Below, one piece after another: positions 29,299 through 38,384 of a stretch of DNA of 64,000 nt. The stretch is from Brevibacillus sp. JNUCC-41 (lineage in GTDB: Bacteria; Bacillota; Bacilli; Bacillales; DSM-1321), in contig NZ_CP062163.1 in assembly GCF_014844095.1 (NCBI RefSeq), positions 2,637,501-2,701,500 of the forward strand. The letters are read 5' to 3'. Within the stretch, counting starts at the first letter, position 1, and every line of letters starts with the position of its first letter. The translations under genes and the position numbers were made by a program. Under the pieces are notes generated by a model. The model was given only the letters and a program-made list of their open reading frames with translations, searched no databases and was not told the DNA's origin.

Positions 29299-29916
29299 AT
29301 GGAGAGGAAGAATCGATTGGTTTTTACTAGATCGAATACAGCTGCTAAACGAAAATTCGATGAAGCGATCACCATTTTGGAATATAGCGTAATGCTCGTT
29401 GAACTCTTTGGATTAGAAGAGTTCAACAATATAATTGCCGGACAGTTAAGGCTGATTTTATGTGAAACGAAAAATACGCGCATTAAGCGGGAAAAGGTCA
29501 CGATTGACCAATCCTTAATAAAGAAAATCAATCCTAACCCGAAATTGTATCCTATTAAAGACTCCATTCAAATGAGCAATGTTCATATCACGGAAGACCT
29601 CTTCGATTATACTAAACAGAGGATTGAGCTTAAGATTTGGAGAAATCAAATTATCTATAAAACCGACATTGATGGGGAAATCCAGGAAATTAAAATCATT
29701 GATTTTATTAAGGAAACAGCTAATAAGATTGGCGGTGCGCAAGCTGAATCAAGTTTCCCTAATAAGTCCATTATTTCGGATGGACATACCAAAATCATGT
29801 TAATAGGTATAGCGAAAGGGTTATTCAAATCCATAGGCAGGGATTATAAAAAACATGCCTCCATGAACCTTTCGCATATCATGCAAAAAATCGAACAATC
29901 AACTTTGGGAAACTAG
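29299..29916 (+). CDS. Hypothetical protein, 205 aa
   Basis: Soluble, basic and Ile/Lys-rich. The N-terminal half is helical (KRKFDEAITILEYSVMLVELFGLEEFNNIIAGQ). The centre is beta-like (QRIELKIWRNQIIYKTDIDGEIQEIKIID), and the tail ends SHIMQKIEQSTLGN. No family recognised and no membrane segment. GGGTGAGAAGGAT gives a plausible ribosome binding site. It is more AT-rich than its neighbours, a possible sign of horizontal acquisition. Ends with a strong terminator. Confidence 0.6.
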   Translation: MERKNRLVFTRSNTAAKRKFDEAITILEYSVMLVELFGLEEFNNIIAGQLRLILCETKNTRIKREKVTIDQSLIKKINPNPKLYPIKDSIQMSNVHITEDLFDYTKQRIELKIWRNQIIYKTDIDGEIQEIKIIDFIKETANKIGGAQAESSFPNKSIISDGHTKIMLIGIAKGLFKSIGRDYKKHASMNLSHIMQKIEQSTLGN

Positions 29917-29920
29917 ACAT

Positions 29921-29951
29921 AAGAAGGACTTTTGACCAAGTCCTTCTTGCT
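29921..29951 (+). terminator. Terminator
   Basis: AAGAAGGACTT…AAGTCCTTCTT hairpin directly after the 205-aa gene. Confidence 0.8.
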
Positions 29952-30272
29952 TGATTACCAGGCAATATCCGGAAGGATTGATCACTTCAAATACCCTCTA
30001 TCAATAATCCATCCTTTTTTACCTCTGTTAAACTACGCGAGAGCATGCTGTTCACTTTTATTATGAATTAATTAAGGCTATTAATATAGAAGAATGAGGA
30101 ATTCCCTGATTACAAACAAACATGGGGGCCTTATGTGTAAATGTAAAGACTTATTAAAATTTACACTAAAATGCAGCTATGGATGATTGAGATAATTTAT
30201 AATGATATTCCGAATATAGTTTTACACATTATTGGAAAAATAGACTAAAAATAAAAAGAAAGAGATGATGAT
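29952..30272. other. Regulatory-looking intergenic region before the sinI-like gene
   Basis: Very AT-rich. Holds an inverted repeat GTGTAAAT…ATTTACAC at 30135-30166 and a further TTTACAC near 30221. No ORF supported. Confidence 0.4.
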
Positions 30273-30446
30273 ATGAAGGATTTTGATGGAAACCTTCCTG
30301 ACGAATGGCTGGAATTAGTCACATTGGCAATGAAATCGGATATTACAAAAGAGCAATTCAAAAAGTTATTGCAAGAAAAGTCAAATAGCAATAAAAGTAA
30401 AGATTGTGGTGGTCAAATAGAATTCTGTTCAGCAAAAAAAAGGTGA
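30273..30446 (+). CDS. SinI-like antirepressor, 57 aa
   Basis: Residues 8-35 (PDEWLELVTLAMKSDITKEQF…LLQ) match the SinI dimerisation helix-turn-helix pattern: E/D-W-x-E-L-x-x-x-A…I-x-x-E-x-x-x-x-L. SinI proteins bind and disarm SinR-type repressors of biofilm and motility genes. The remainder is a hydrophilic tail with two cysteines (KDCGGQ, EFCSAKK). A modest GAAAGAGATGATGAT precedes the ATG. No SinR-like partner is next to it, so it is a solitary member. Not on the long-ORF scale, so easily missed. Confidence 0.65.
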   Translation: MKDFDGNLPDEWLELVTLAMKSDITKEQFKKLLQEKSNSNKSKDCGGQIEFCSAKKR

Positions 30447-30632
30447 TTTTTCTATCGACAGGGAATGGTTCTTCTTTTTTCAGATCTTTAATATTAACGC
30501 TATCAGGTTCAATTCAGGCAAGACTATTGTAAAAAAAGTATGAGGTACCATTACTTTTTCCACGAGTCACTCCATATTTTCTGCATATTTAATTGGTAAG
30601 ATAGATGCAATCATAAAGGAGGTTTACTCAAT
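30447..30632. other. Intergenic region, nothing supported
   Basis: No gene or strong hairpin seen. It contains the upstream region of ydhK. Confidence 0.4.
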
Positions 30633-31202
30633 ATGAAAAAAAGAACAAAATTGCCTATCATCCTATCATTATTGGCAGCGCTGTTTTTAATCCTTGGCGC
30701 ATGTTCCAACAGCGATGATAAAAACAAAGAGGATAAAGAAGAAATGGGACATAGTGAAATGGATATGAACCATTCTAGCTCGGGTGATGTTCCTGAAGGA
30801 TTAAAAGCTGCAGAAAATCCAACATATGAAGTTGGAAGTCAAGCGATTATCAAATCAGGTCATATGGAAGGCATGAGGGGTGCTGAAGCAACAATAGTGG
30901 GTGCATTTGATACGACTGCTTATGCCATTTCGTATACGCCTGCAACTGGCGGGGAAAAAGTGGAAAATCATAAATGGATCATACACGAAGAAATCAAAGA
31001 TGCAGGAGAGAAGACGTATGAACCCGGAGCGAAGGTCACAGTAAATGCTTCTCATATGGAAGGGATGAACGGAACAGTCGCTGAAGTTGAATCTGCTGAA
31101 AAAACAACTGTTTATATGGTCGATTATACACCGACTACGGGGGGAGAAAAGGTAAAGAACCATAAATGGGTAACGGAAAGTGAATTATCGGCATCTGAAT
31201 GA
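30633..31202 (+). CDS. ydhK: YdhK-like lipoprotein with two DUF1541 repeats
   Basis: Lipoprotein signal with lipobox LGAC (Cys24), then a His/Met/Asp-rich linker (EEMGHSEMDMNHSS). Two tandem DUF1541 units follow, each with the pattern G…V…SHMEGM…A…YTPTTGGEKVKNHKWV, at about residues 66-118 and 130-182. 189 aa. Surface-anchored. The Met/His-rich linker suggests copper or other metal contact, which is inference. AAAGGAGG lies upstream of the ATG. Confidence 0.9.
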   Translation: MKKRTKLPIILSLLAALFLILGACSNSDDKNKEDKEEMGHSEMDMNHSSSGDVPEGLKAAENPTYEVGSQAIIKSGHMEGMRGAEATIVGAFDTTAYAISYTPATGGEKVENHKWIIHEEIKDAGEKTYEPGAKVTVNASHMEGMNGTVAEVESAEKTTVYMVDYTPTTGGEKVKNHKWVTESELSASE

Positions 31203-31333
31203 TTTAACATCATGATTTGCAAAAAGGAAGAAGAAAATAAGCCTTGGTTATCCTTAATGGTTCCTTTTTTACCAGGAACGTTTTTTTAAAAAGTTGTAAT
31301 CAACTGCTTTTCTTCGAGTTTTTCTACAGTCTG

Positions 31334-31364
31334 AAGGAATGGCAAACAAGCCATTCCTTTTTTT
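31334..31364 (+). terminator. Terminator
   Basis: AAGGAATGG/CCATTCCTT stem with T-run after ydhK. Confidence 0.85.
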
Positions 31365-31463
31365 GTGAATAAACATTTTTGGAAATTATTGTTTGTAGTG
31401 GATTGTAAAACTTTAGTATCTGTTAATATGGATTTATCAAAATGTGAAAAATGGGGTGCAAAT

Positions 31464-31949
31464 ATGTTGACTGGATTAACCATTAGGCCTTTTATCGAAA
31501 ATGACTATGAGGCGCTGAGCAACTATTGTTTACCTATAGAACAAGCAATCTATACTTCTTTACCTTTGAAAGTTATCGAAGACTTCAGAAAGGATAAATA
31601 TAACCTCCCCATGGTCATTTATTTAGATGAGGATTTGATCGGTTGTTTTGCCTTATATACGGATAAAGCGGGAAAAAATCAATATACAAGTAATGAGAAT
31701 GCGGTTCTTCTTAAATCCTTCTCCTTGGATTTGCGCCATCAAAAAAAGGGGCTGGCTTTTAAGACTTTAAAAGTGTTGCCTGAGATGATCAAACTAAGTC
31801 ATCCGGATAAAAATGAGATTATACTAACAGTGCATCATTCGAATGTTCCAGCGATAAATTTATATAAAAAAGCTGGATTCGTTGACAAAGGATACAGATT
31901 TAAGGGGGAAGAAGGGGAGGAATTTATTTTCCATTTTGCTCTGGATTAA
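31464..31949 (+). CDS. GNAT-family N-acetyltransferase
   Basis: N-terminal TIRPFIENDYEALSNYC, then acetyl-CoA binding motif A region SFSLDLRHQKKGLAFKTLKVL (the R/Q-x-x-G-x-G/A site appears as HQKKGLA), and motif B NVPAINLYKKAGF. 161 aa. Start at ATG 31464 with GGGGTG upstream; the frame is open further back to 31365 but that part contains the terminator T-run. Substrate unknown. Confidence 0.82.
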   Translation: MLTGLTIRPFIENDYEALSNYCLPIEQAIYTSLPLKVIEDFRKDKYNLPMVIYLDEDLIGCFALYTDKAGKNQYTSNENAVLLKSFSLDLRHQKKGLAFKTLKVLPEMIKLSHPDKNEIILTVHHSNVPAINLYKKAGFVDKGYRFKGEEGEEFIFHFALD

Positions 31950-32183
31950 GGGAGCTTTAGATAACTTCCGGAATATATAGAGGGCAGTGGAACGTATTGG
32001 CAACCTCGGGGAGTATGATAGAAGAAAAACGTTCTCCTATAATAGGTAAACGATAGGGCGATCAATCATTATTAGAGGTATAAAGGAGATGCGAATCCCC
32101 TAAAATACCTAGTCCCCGGTATGTATGGAATTTAATTAAACTTCCATACACAGTAACTTAAAAATGAAAGAGTGGTTAAACGC
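31950..32183. other. Intergenic region with an inverted repeat
   Basis: GTATGTATGGAAGTTT-type inverted repeat near 32118-32150 with no T-run, and a 13-codon ORF near 32016. Nothing I can call a gene. Confidence 0.35.
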
Positions 32184-32214
32184 AAAATAAGCATCTTAAT
32201 GATGCTTATTTTTT
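32184..32214. terminator. Bidirectional terminator
   Basis: AAAATAAGCATC/GATGCTTATTTTTT stem with 5-nt loop, before the convergent DUF155 gene. Confidence 0.85.
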
Positions 32215-32288
32215 GGAAGTTCTCCATCCATCCAACCTGCCATGCAGGAAAATTTTCACCATTAATATGGATACGGCATGTTCAGAAT

Positions 32289-33125
32289 TCATGGTATCCA
32301 TCCTACAATTTCTAAAATGGTCAGAACAATCTCAAAGACAATGAGAATCACAATGATCCATTCAACGAAAAGTCCCCTGATCGAATGGCTGATGTTAGAA
32401 AACCCATCCATAATGTTATATAAAATTTCGGTTTTACTTTTCAAGATTTTATACCGATCATTCAATTCAAAAAAATCAAGCATTCTGTCATAAAATTCGC
32501 CAGCAATACTGCTTGTCCATGTAATATCAGGTTTATCCAGAATCATGATATACGCTAGGGTATTGTACTCGTGACGAACGATTTTTGCCGTCGTCCTCGC
32601 TAATTCCTTGTTGCCGATTCTCAGTTTGCCTTTTTCCAGCCGGTCTATCATGGCTTCGAGCTTGTCGTGGATTTTTCCGAGTTGTTCCTCTGTTTTTTCA
32701 AGTGCCACCGATTTAGCGAGAATCGTGGAAATTAATTCAGGATAGAAAAATTCATATTTAGGCACAACTACATATTCGTCTGTCAAATTGATGTTTTCAG
32801 TTTCACTGAAGTGAAGTCTGTAATCGTCTGTATATTTGTCTACATTAACGAGATCAATGTCCGGCTCGAAAGAATGGATAAAGGATGAAAACTCCTTAAT
32901 CTCATCCGCGTGTGAATAATTAATGAAGACAATGCTGCCAAAGGAGAAAACCAGCACCTGTTGCGATTCGTCCACATTTTTATTAAGGATGGAACTTAGA
33001 ATATCGCCTTTAAGGATTAAAGGCTCTTCCCAGGTGAATTTTTTAGGAATGCCGCAATGAATGGCAATTTTGTTCAAATCAATTTCATTAGTGATTGCAC
33101 ATGCTTTAAAGGTAATGGGTTCCAT
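32289..33125 (-). CDS. RMD1/YagE family (DUF155) protein
   Basis: N-terminal alpha/beta domain with VLVFSFGSIVFINYS (residues 57-71), then helical EYNTLAYIMILDKPDITW and a coiled coil (EKTEEQLGKIHDKLEAMIDRLEKGK). One C-terminal membrane helix (LFVEWIIVILIVFEIVLTILEIV) anchors it. These features match DUF155 proteins, which in yeast (Rmd1/Rmd8) affect microtubule-linked or organelle functions. The bacterial role is unknown. 278 aa. Confidence 0.85.
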   Translation of the reverse strand: MEPITFKACAITNEIDLNKIAIHCGIPKKFTWEEPLILKGDILSSILNKNVDESQQVLVFSFGSIVFINYSHADEIKEFSSFIHSFEPDIDLVNVDKYTDDYRLHFSETENINLTDEYVVVPKYEFFYPELISTILAKSVALEKTEEQLGKIHDKLEAMIDRLEKGKLRIGNKELARTTAKIVRHEYNTLAYIMILDKPDITWTSSIAGEFYDRMLDFFELNDRYKILKSKTEILYNIMDGFSNISHSIRGLFVEWIIVILIVFEIVLTILEIVGWIP

Positions 33126-33583
33126 CTATATCACTCTCTTCAGCAAATTGGTCTTTTTTCGATTCTATTCTATTCTTACAAAAACATGCTTGAATAATTC
33201 TTGAAGGTAGAAAAAGGTTACTGATTGGTCCTTGGACCCAATAAATTCCATAAATGATATGAGCTTTTGGTTTTATGCTCTACACTCCCAAGTCTTATTA
33301 ACAGACTTAAAATATAATAGTTTATATGTAAGAGGGCGATTATACGAATGCTGATCCTCCCGGTTATGTCATTACTGAAATTTAACAAAAATATATAAAA
33401 GTTCATGAAAACTTTACTTATATTTACAGAATTCTCATATTGATGTCAATATTCAGTAATACATGTTTGTTATAATCGATTGACGGTTTTAAAAGTGATT
33501 GCAAAAGGGTCTTCTAAAAATCCTTCATTTACAGATGAGTAGCAGGCTGATTGAAGATGACTGAATAGTAGGAGTGAACAAAA
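33126..33583. other. Intergenic region upstream of the glycosyltransferase cluster
   Basis: No gene seen. It must contain the promoters of both flanking divergent units, but no clear -35/-10 pair was identified. Confidence 0.4.
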
Positions 33584-34768
33584 ATGGAGGAATCTATAAA
33601 TCTATATGAGCTTACATTTAGTGAAAAAGATAGATATGTAATCATTACGAATGCTTATCCACATGAAGATCAGTTATATCGGAATGGATTTATCCACAGA
33701 AGAGTCAAGGCTTATCTAGATGAGGGTTTGAAGGTCGATGTCTTTGTTTTGCATCCTGCCTATAAAAAAGCAGAAAAGTATACGTATGAAGATGTGCCTG
33801 TTTATCGAGGAACTGAACAACATCTGCGCATATTCTTAAACCATAAAGTACATAAAAAAGCGCTCATTCATTTTGTTAATCCAAAAATGATACAAGCGAT
33901 AAAAGAAACGAACACAGATCTGCCGATTATCACCTGGATACATGGATTTGAAACGGAGGCATGGCATAGGAGATGGTTTAATTTTCTTGAAAGCCCTGAA
34001 AGCTTGAGGAAGATACTTGAAATGTCGGAAGACTATTATGTAGAACAGCTTTCTTTTATGAATTGGTTTTATCAAACGAATGAATTGGATACAACCTTTG
34101 TTCATATTTCTAAATGGTTCAAAGAACATATTGCGGAATGTGACGCAAGAACAGAATCGAAAAATTCAGTAATCATTCCTAATGTAATAGATGACAATCT
34201 GTTTACCTTTATGGAAAAGCCCGTTGAAAAGCGGACAAAAGTCCTTTCAATCAGGCCATATGCTTCACGAAAATACGCCAATGATTTATCGGTGAAAGCG
34301 GTGCTGGAACTATCGAAGAGACCATACTTCGATAAGTTGGAATTTGGATTTTATGGTGATGGGAAATTGTTCGATCTAACCGTTGAGCCAATCCGGGATT
34401 TTGAGAATGTAACGATTCATAAAGGTTTCCTATCTCAGGAGGAAATCGCTGCATTACATAAGGAGTATGGAATTTTCCTTTGCCCGACCCGTTTGGATTC
34501 TCAAGGTGTTTCAATGTGCGAGGCCATGTCCAGTGGGCTAGTGCCGATTTCAACAGATATCACGGCAATTCCGGAATTCGTTAAACACGACGTTTCTGGC
34601 CTTCTTACAAAACCTGAGTCTCCTATCGATATTGCGGATGCAATAGAGCGCTTATATTACAACTCGGACGTATTTTTAAGAGTGTCAAAACAAGCTTCTC
34701 AGTCGATTCGTGAAAAATGCGCGGTAGATGTTGTTATTAAAAGAGAATTGGAGATTATCCAAGGTTAA
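33584..34768 (+). CDS. Glycosyltransferase, family 4-like
   Basis: GT-B fold enzyme. The N-terminal acceptor domain opens YVIITNAYPHEDQLYRNGFIHRRVKAYL. The C-terminal nucleotide-sugar domain has KVLSIRPYASRKYANDLSVKAV, GFYGDGKLFD and the family motif GIFLCPTRLDSQGVSMCEAMSSGLVPIST (E-x7-E region). 394 aa, cytoplasmic. First gene of a three-gene cluster with spacings of 20-40 bp. Probably builds a cell-surface or spore polysaccharide. The sugar is unknown. Confidence 0.85.
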   Translation: MEESINLYELTFSEKDRYVIITNAYPHEDQLYRNGFIHRRVKAYLDEGLKVDVFVLHPAYKKAEKYTYEDVPVYRGTEQHLRIFLNHKVHKKALIHFVNPKMIQAIKETNTDLPIITWIHGFETEAWHRRWFNFLESPESLRKILEMSEDYYVEQLSFMNWFYQTNELDTTFVHISKWFKEHIAECDARTESKNSVIIPNVIDDNLFTFMEKPVEKRTKVLSIRPYASRKYANDLSVKAVLELSKRPYFDKLEFGFYGDGKLFDLTVEPIRDFENVTIHKGFLSQEEIAALHKEYGIFLCPTRLDSQGVSMCEAMSSGLVPISTDITAIPEFVKHDVSGLLTKPESPIDIADAIERLYYNSDVFLRVSKQASQSIREKCAVDVVIKRELEIIQG

Positions 34769-34788
34769 ATGAGGGGAGTTTTTTCAAT

Positions 34789-35112
34789 ATGGACGAACGA
34801 AACGAATATTGGAAAACTATGTATGAGGAACTTGAATTACAAATGAAAGACATGATGTCCATGACATTGGAGCTCATAGAGGCAAGTGGCACTGAAAAGC
34901 AAAAAATAATTGAGAATATGACAAAAGAAAATAATAGGCTGCGGGAAGAATTAGAAAAAAGTAAGATGGCCCAAATAGAAAATATTAAGCTTAACAAAGA
35001 AATGCGAAGACTTAAGTTATTAGAACACAAATTCAACGTTACATATGCAGGGAAATTCACGCTAAAATATCTTGCGCTTAAATCATCTATTAAAGAGCAA
35101 ATAAAAAAATAA
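34789..35112 (+). CDS. Coiled-coil protein, 107 aa, in the glycosyltransferase cluster
   Basis: Almost entirely coiled coil (residues 5-80: YEELELQMKDMMSMTLELIE, ENNRLREELEKSKMAQ) and ending with KFNVTYAGKFTLKYLALKSSIK. The ending resembles the C-terminus of the next gene's product (SKMGKMTFKYWDLRKRL). GAGGGGAG precedes the ATG. Could be a scaffold for the two glycosyltransferases; that is inference from neighbourhood and shared tail. Confidence 0.65.
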   Translation: MDERNEYWKTMYEELELQMKDMMSMTLELIEASGTEKQKIIENMTKENNRLREELEKSKMAQIENIKLNKEMRRLKLLEHKFNVTYAGKFTLKYLALKSSIKEQIKK

Positions 35113-35149
35113 AAATTCATATCAGATTTCAGTCATTGGAGTGAAAACT

Positions 35150-36940
35150 TTGAATTCACATGAACTAGTTGAAAACAGAAAAATGAAGGTGCTTCTATTT
35201 GGCTTTATTGACATGAATTCAATGGATGGGTCTGCAGTATTTTTATCTTCCTTAGCATCGACCATTGCGTTAGATTCCAACATCGAAGTTGACTTACTTT
35301 TAGCTAGCCCGGTCAAACGTGATATCTTAATTCAGCCTCTTGAGAAATTTGATAATATAACCGTTCTCAATCCTTTTGTTGATCCTTTTTTTAGGGCCAC
35401 CGATGATGAGTGGGTAAAAAAAGGTGTCATTGATTTTGATATAGCTGAAATGCTCATTTCACATTATTGGAGTCAAAAGGAATATGATTGGCTATTTGTA
35501 AGAAGCATTGAGACTGTTGAAAAAATAGCAAAGCATAAGCATATCATAAAGAATACATTAGTTTATGCTACAGGCTTGACTCACATAGGTCAGGATGTTA
35601 ATGAAGAAAAATTTGAGAGCATCAAAAATATATATGATCAGTGTGCGTATTTCTTATGTCAAACAGAAGAGATGTGCGATTTTGTCATTGAGATTCTTAA
35701 TTTGAATAAAGAAAAAAACAAAGTTTCCCTGCTTACGCCGATGATACCGAACGTCGAATCAGCAGAAGGGCAGACCCGGTTAAAAAACAAACTTGTATAT
35801 ACAGGTAAATTCGACCCGGATTGGAAGACCATTCCCATCATTATTGCTTTTAAAGAATTAAAACGCGAGATTCCGAATCTGTCACTTGATGTAGCGGGGG
35901 ATAAATTCAAATGGGTTAAAGATGATTCTCAGTTTAAGGAAGAAGCGGCATACCTCCTTAAAAATACAGATGGGCTTACATGGTACGGGGCATTGACAAG
36001 GGAGAATGCCCAACAATTAATCGTGAACAGTGATATTGGGATAACCTGGAGAAGTGAGGAAATGGACAGCAGTCTGGAACTGTCTACAAAGCTATTGGAG
36101 TATGGGATCTTAAGGAAGGCTGTAATAATGAATCCAACAGAAATGCATTTAAAGCTTTTTGGCGAAGATTACCCGTTATATGCCGTTACAGAGAAGGATT
36201 TCCGTGAAGCTGTCAAATTAGCGCTATGTAATAAGGATATATATGAGTTTGCGGCGCAACGAATGTATCAAGTTAGCAGGCAATTTTTATTTTCGGAAGC
36301 CATAAAAAAACTGCAAGGTCTATTATGGAGCAAACGTATTACAGATTATGTGAATGAAAGCACGGATATGTTTTATATTGATGAAGATGATTTTGATGAA
36401 CTGAATAAGCTTGCATCATCAAAAAAAGTGGGGAAATTGCCTGCAGAGTTTAATGTTGAAGAAGTTTTCATCTATATTGTCAAAAACATACCTGAAGAAA
36501 TAAAACGAGTTGAAAAACTGTTTAAACTGTCTGGGTATGGTCAAATCACTTCAGTAGAAAAATCTGGATGTTATACATTTCTCCACATCCATAAAAGTTA
36601 TGGGAACTTTGAACAAAATTTTCAAAATAACATGCCATATTTAAAAACCATAGGGTTTGAAACCTATGGCAATCCTAAATTAAAACCAAAAGATGTGGAA
36701 GTTTCAATGAAAGAACAGGTAATTGTCGATAATAAAAACAATGAAATTAAAGTGAAAAATAAAGAATTGGTTAAAGAAGTGAAGCAATTAAAAAAACTGA
36801 ACACAGTTCAGCTTAAACAAATTACTAAGCTGGAAAAACAGAACCTAACACTTGGACGTAAATATGATTCACTTTCGAAGTCGAAAATGGGTAAAATGAC
36901 ATTCAAATATTGGGATTTAAGAAAAAGGCTTAACTTTTAA
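35150..36940 (+). CDS. Glycosyltransferase with C-terminal coiled coil, about 596 aa
   Basis: Residues 1-380 are a GT4-like two-domain glycosyltransferase: MKVLLFGFIDMNSMDGSAVF, the donor part NKLVYTGKFDPDWKT, LDVAGDKFKW, and DIGITWRSEEMDSSLELSTKLLEYG with the catalytic Glu region. A distinct middle segment (400-520) contains YIDEDDFDELNKLA and SGYGQITSVEKSG. The tail is a coiled coil (EIKVKNKELVKEVKQLKKLN) ending in KMGKMTFKYWDLRKRL. Start TTG 35150, nine bases after TTGGAG; GTG 35141 abuts that site. Confidence 0.82.
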   Translation: MNSHELVENRKMKVLLFGFIDMNSMDGSAVFLSSLASTIALDSNIEVDLLLASPVKRDILIQPLEKFDNITVLNPFVDPFFRATDDEWVKKGVIDFDIAEMLISHYWSQKEYDWLFVRSIETVEKIAKHKHIIKNTLVYATGLTHIGQDVNEEKFESIKNIYDQCAYFLCQTEEMCDFVIEILNLNKEKNKVSLLTPMIPNVESAEGQTRLKNKLVYTGKFDPDWKTIPIIIAFKELKREIPNLSLDVAGDKFKWVKDDSQFKEEAAYLLKNTDGLTWYGALTRENAQQLIVNSDIGITWRSEEMDSSLELSTKLLEYGILRKAVIMNPTEMHLKLFGEDYPLYAVTEKDFREAVKLALCNKDIYEFAAQRMYQVSRQFLFSEAIKKLQGLLWSKRITDYVNESTDMFYIDEDDFDELNKLASSKKVGKLPAEFNVEEVFIYIVKNIPEEIKRVEKLFKLSGYGQITSVEKSGCYTFLHIHKSYGNFEQNFQNNMPYLKTIGFETYGNPKLKPKDVEVSMKEQVIVDNKNNEIKVKNKELVKEVKQLKKLNTVQLKQITKLEKQNLTLGRKYDSLSKSKMGKMTFKYWDLRKRLNF

Positions 36941-36978
36941 TAATGCAATGGCAGACAATTCTTAACCATATATTAGTC

Positions 36979-37018
36979 AAAAAAGCTCCTGAATGCTGCA
37001 CGCTTACAGGGGCCTTTG
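36979..37018 (+). terminator. Possible terminator of the glycosyltransferase cluster
   Basis: AAAAGCTCCTG…CAGGGGCCTTT hairpin with a large loop; weak T-run. Confidence 0.5.
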
Positions 37019-37216
37019 GCATTTATATCGAATAAAGGAGCAAGGGATCCTTGCAAACTTTTTATGTATGTTGTCGATTTCCTCAGTATGTATAAAGCTG
37101 CGTCAGTTTACTATTTCATGAAAATTAAAACTAAAACACTACTCTTTCACCATTTACCTAAATAGACCGATTATCCTTTAGTGGTGTTATAATATTCTGA
37201 AAAAGGGGGAGAGTTG

Positions 37217-37702
37217 ATGGAGGAGAATGTGTTAAAAGCGATTCAAGATGATTATCCAGATGAATTTGCATGGTGTTATGGATGTGGTCGGTTAAATAAA
37301 GATGGTCATCATTTTCGAACGGGTTGGCAAGGCGAACAAACAAGGACAATTTATACACCACGTCCAGAGCATATCGCAATTCCAGGATTTGTTTATGGTG
37401 GCTTGATTGCATCGTTAATTGATTGTCATGGAACAGGTTCAGCTGCACTGGCAATGCATCGTAAAAATGGGCATGAAGTTGGAGATGGAGTGGAGCCTCC
37501 CAGGTTCGTGACAGCTTCACTGAAAGTGGAGTTCGTAAAGCCAACCCCAAATGATGTGCCATTAATGGCCGTTGGAAAAATTCATGAGATTCATCCTAAG
37601 AAATGGAGAATCGAAACAGAGGTATTTGCGATCGATAAACTTTGCGCCCGAGGCGAGGTTGTCGCTGTGGTGATGCCAAGTACGTTTACAAGCAAAGAGT
37701 GA
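37217..37702 (+). CDS. PaaI-type hotdog thioesterase
   Basis: Hydrolyses acyl-CoA thioesters in the cytoplasm. Hotdog-fold signature HIAIPGFVYGGLIASLIDCHGTGSAALAM (residues 55-82) with the catalytic-type Gly-Gly and Asp/His. An N-terminal CYGCG pair follows the pattern of small thioesterases that start …C.GCG..N..G. 161 aa. GGGGGAGAG precedes ATG 37217. Single gene. Natural substrate unknown. Confidence 0.83.
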   Translation: MEENVLKAIQDDYPDEFAWCYGCGRLNKDGHHFRTGWQGEQTRTIYTPRPEHIAIPGFVYGGLIASLIDCHGTGSAALAMHRKNGHEVGDGVEPPRFVTASLKVEFVKPTPNDVPLMAVGKIHEIHPKKWRIETEVFAIDKLCARGEVVAVVMPSTFTSKE

Positions 37703-37780
37703 TCGAACTCTTGGAAAAGTTCATTAAATAAGCTAATTAATATGAACGCAATCAAAAGGGAATTAAAATTTTTGCAAAGG

Positions 37781-37806
37781 GCCGTCCAATTATTTGGACG
37801 GTTATT
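37781..37806 (+). terminator. Terminator after the thioesterase
   Basis: CCGTCCAA/TTGGACGG with short T-run. Confidence 0.7.
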
Positions 37807-37928
37807 TAGTGCATATGAGTATCCATTTCAAGCATGTTATCGCTATAAAGCGACATTTAGCTGGAAATCACAAACGATATATCAAAGATATTAATATACT
37901 TACATTATAAGCAAAGGGAGGTCGCAGA

Positions 37929-38384
37929 ATGAAAATAAACGTAGAGATAGATAAGGAGATCAAGGCGATAGAGGTGCTTATCCGCAATCATGAATGGAAT
38001 GAGGAAGTGCAGGAACTGATGGAGCGCTTGAAGGAGAGGAAAAGACCGTATTTTGTTGGTAGAAAAGAAGGGATGCAGCATGTCTTCCGGGCAGAAGAAA
38101 TTATCTGTTTGTTCACAGAGCAAGATTCCATAATGGTGCGGACGAAACAGGGTACTTTCGAAATGAAAGAAAGGTTATATGAACTGGAAAAGGACCTTCC
38201 TGGTAATCAATTCGTGCGTTTGTCCAAGTCAGTGATTGCCAATTTGGATGAGTTAAACAGATTCGAGGCATCTTTCAACGGTACCTTATGTGTGTATTTC
38301 CGATCAGGGGAAAAAGAATATGTTTCTCGCCACTATGTTCAAGGGATCAAGAAAGCATTTCAATGGAAAAGGAAGGGATTATGA
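37929..38384 (+). CDS. LytTR-domain transcriptional regulator
   Basis: The N-terminal 45 residues are helical (EVLIRNHEWNEEVQELMERLKER). They are followed by a LytTR DNA-binding domain: GMQHVFRAEEIICLFTEQDSIMVRTKQGTFEMKERLYELEKDL, FVRLSKSVIANLDELNRFEASFNGT, and YVSRHYVQGIKKAF. No receiver domain, so it belongs to the short LytTR regulators paired with DUF3021 membrane proteins. 151 aa. GGGAGGTCGCAGA upstream. Its stop overlaps the next start (ATGA). Confidence 0.9.
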   Translation: MKINVEIDKEIKAIEVLIRNHEWNEEVQELMERLKERKRPYFVGRKEGMQHVFRAEEIICLFTEQDSIMVRTKQGTFEMKERLYELEKDLPGNQFVRLSKSVIANLDELNRFEASFNGTLCVYFRSGEKEYVSRHYVQGIKKAFQWKRKGL

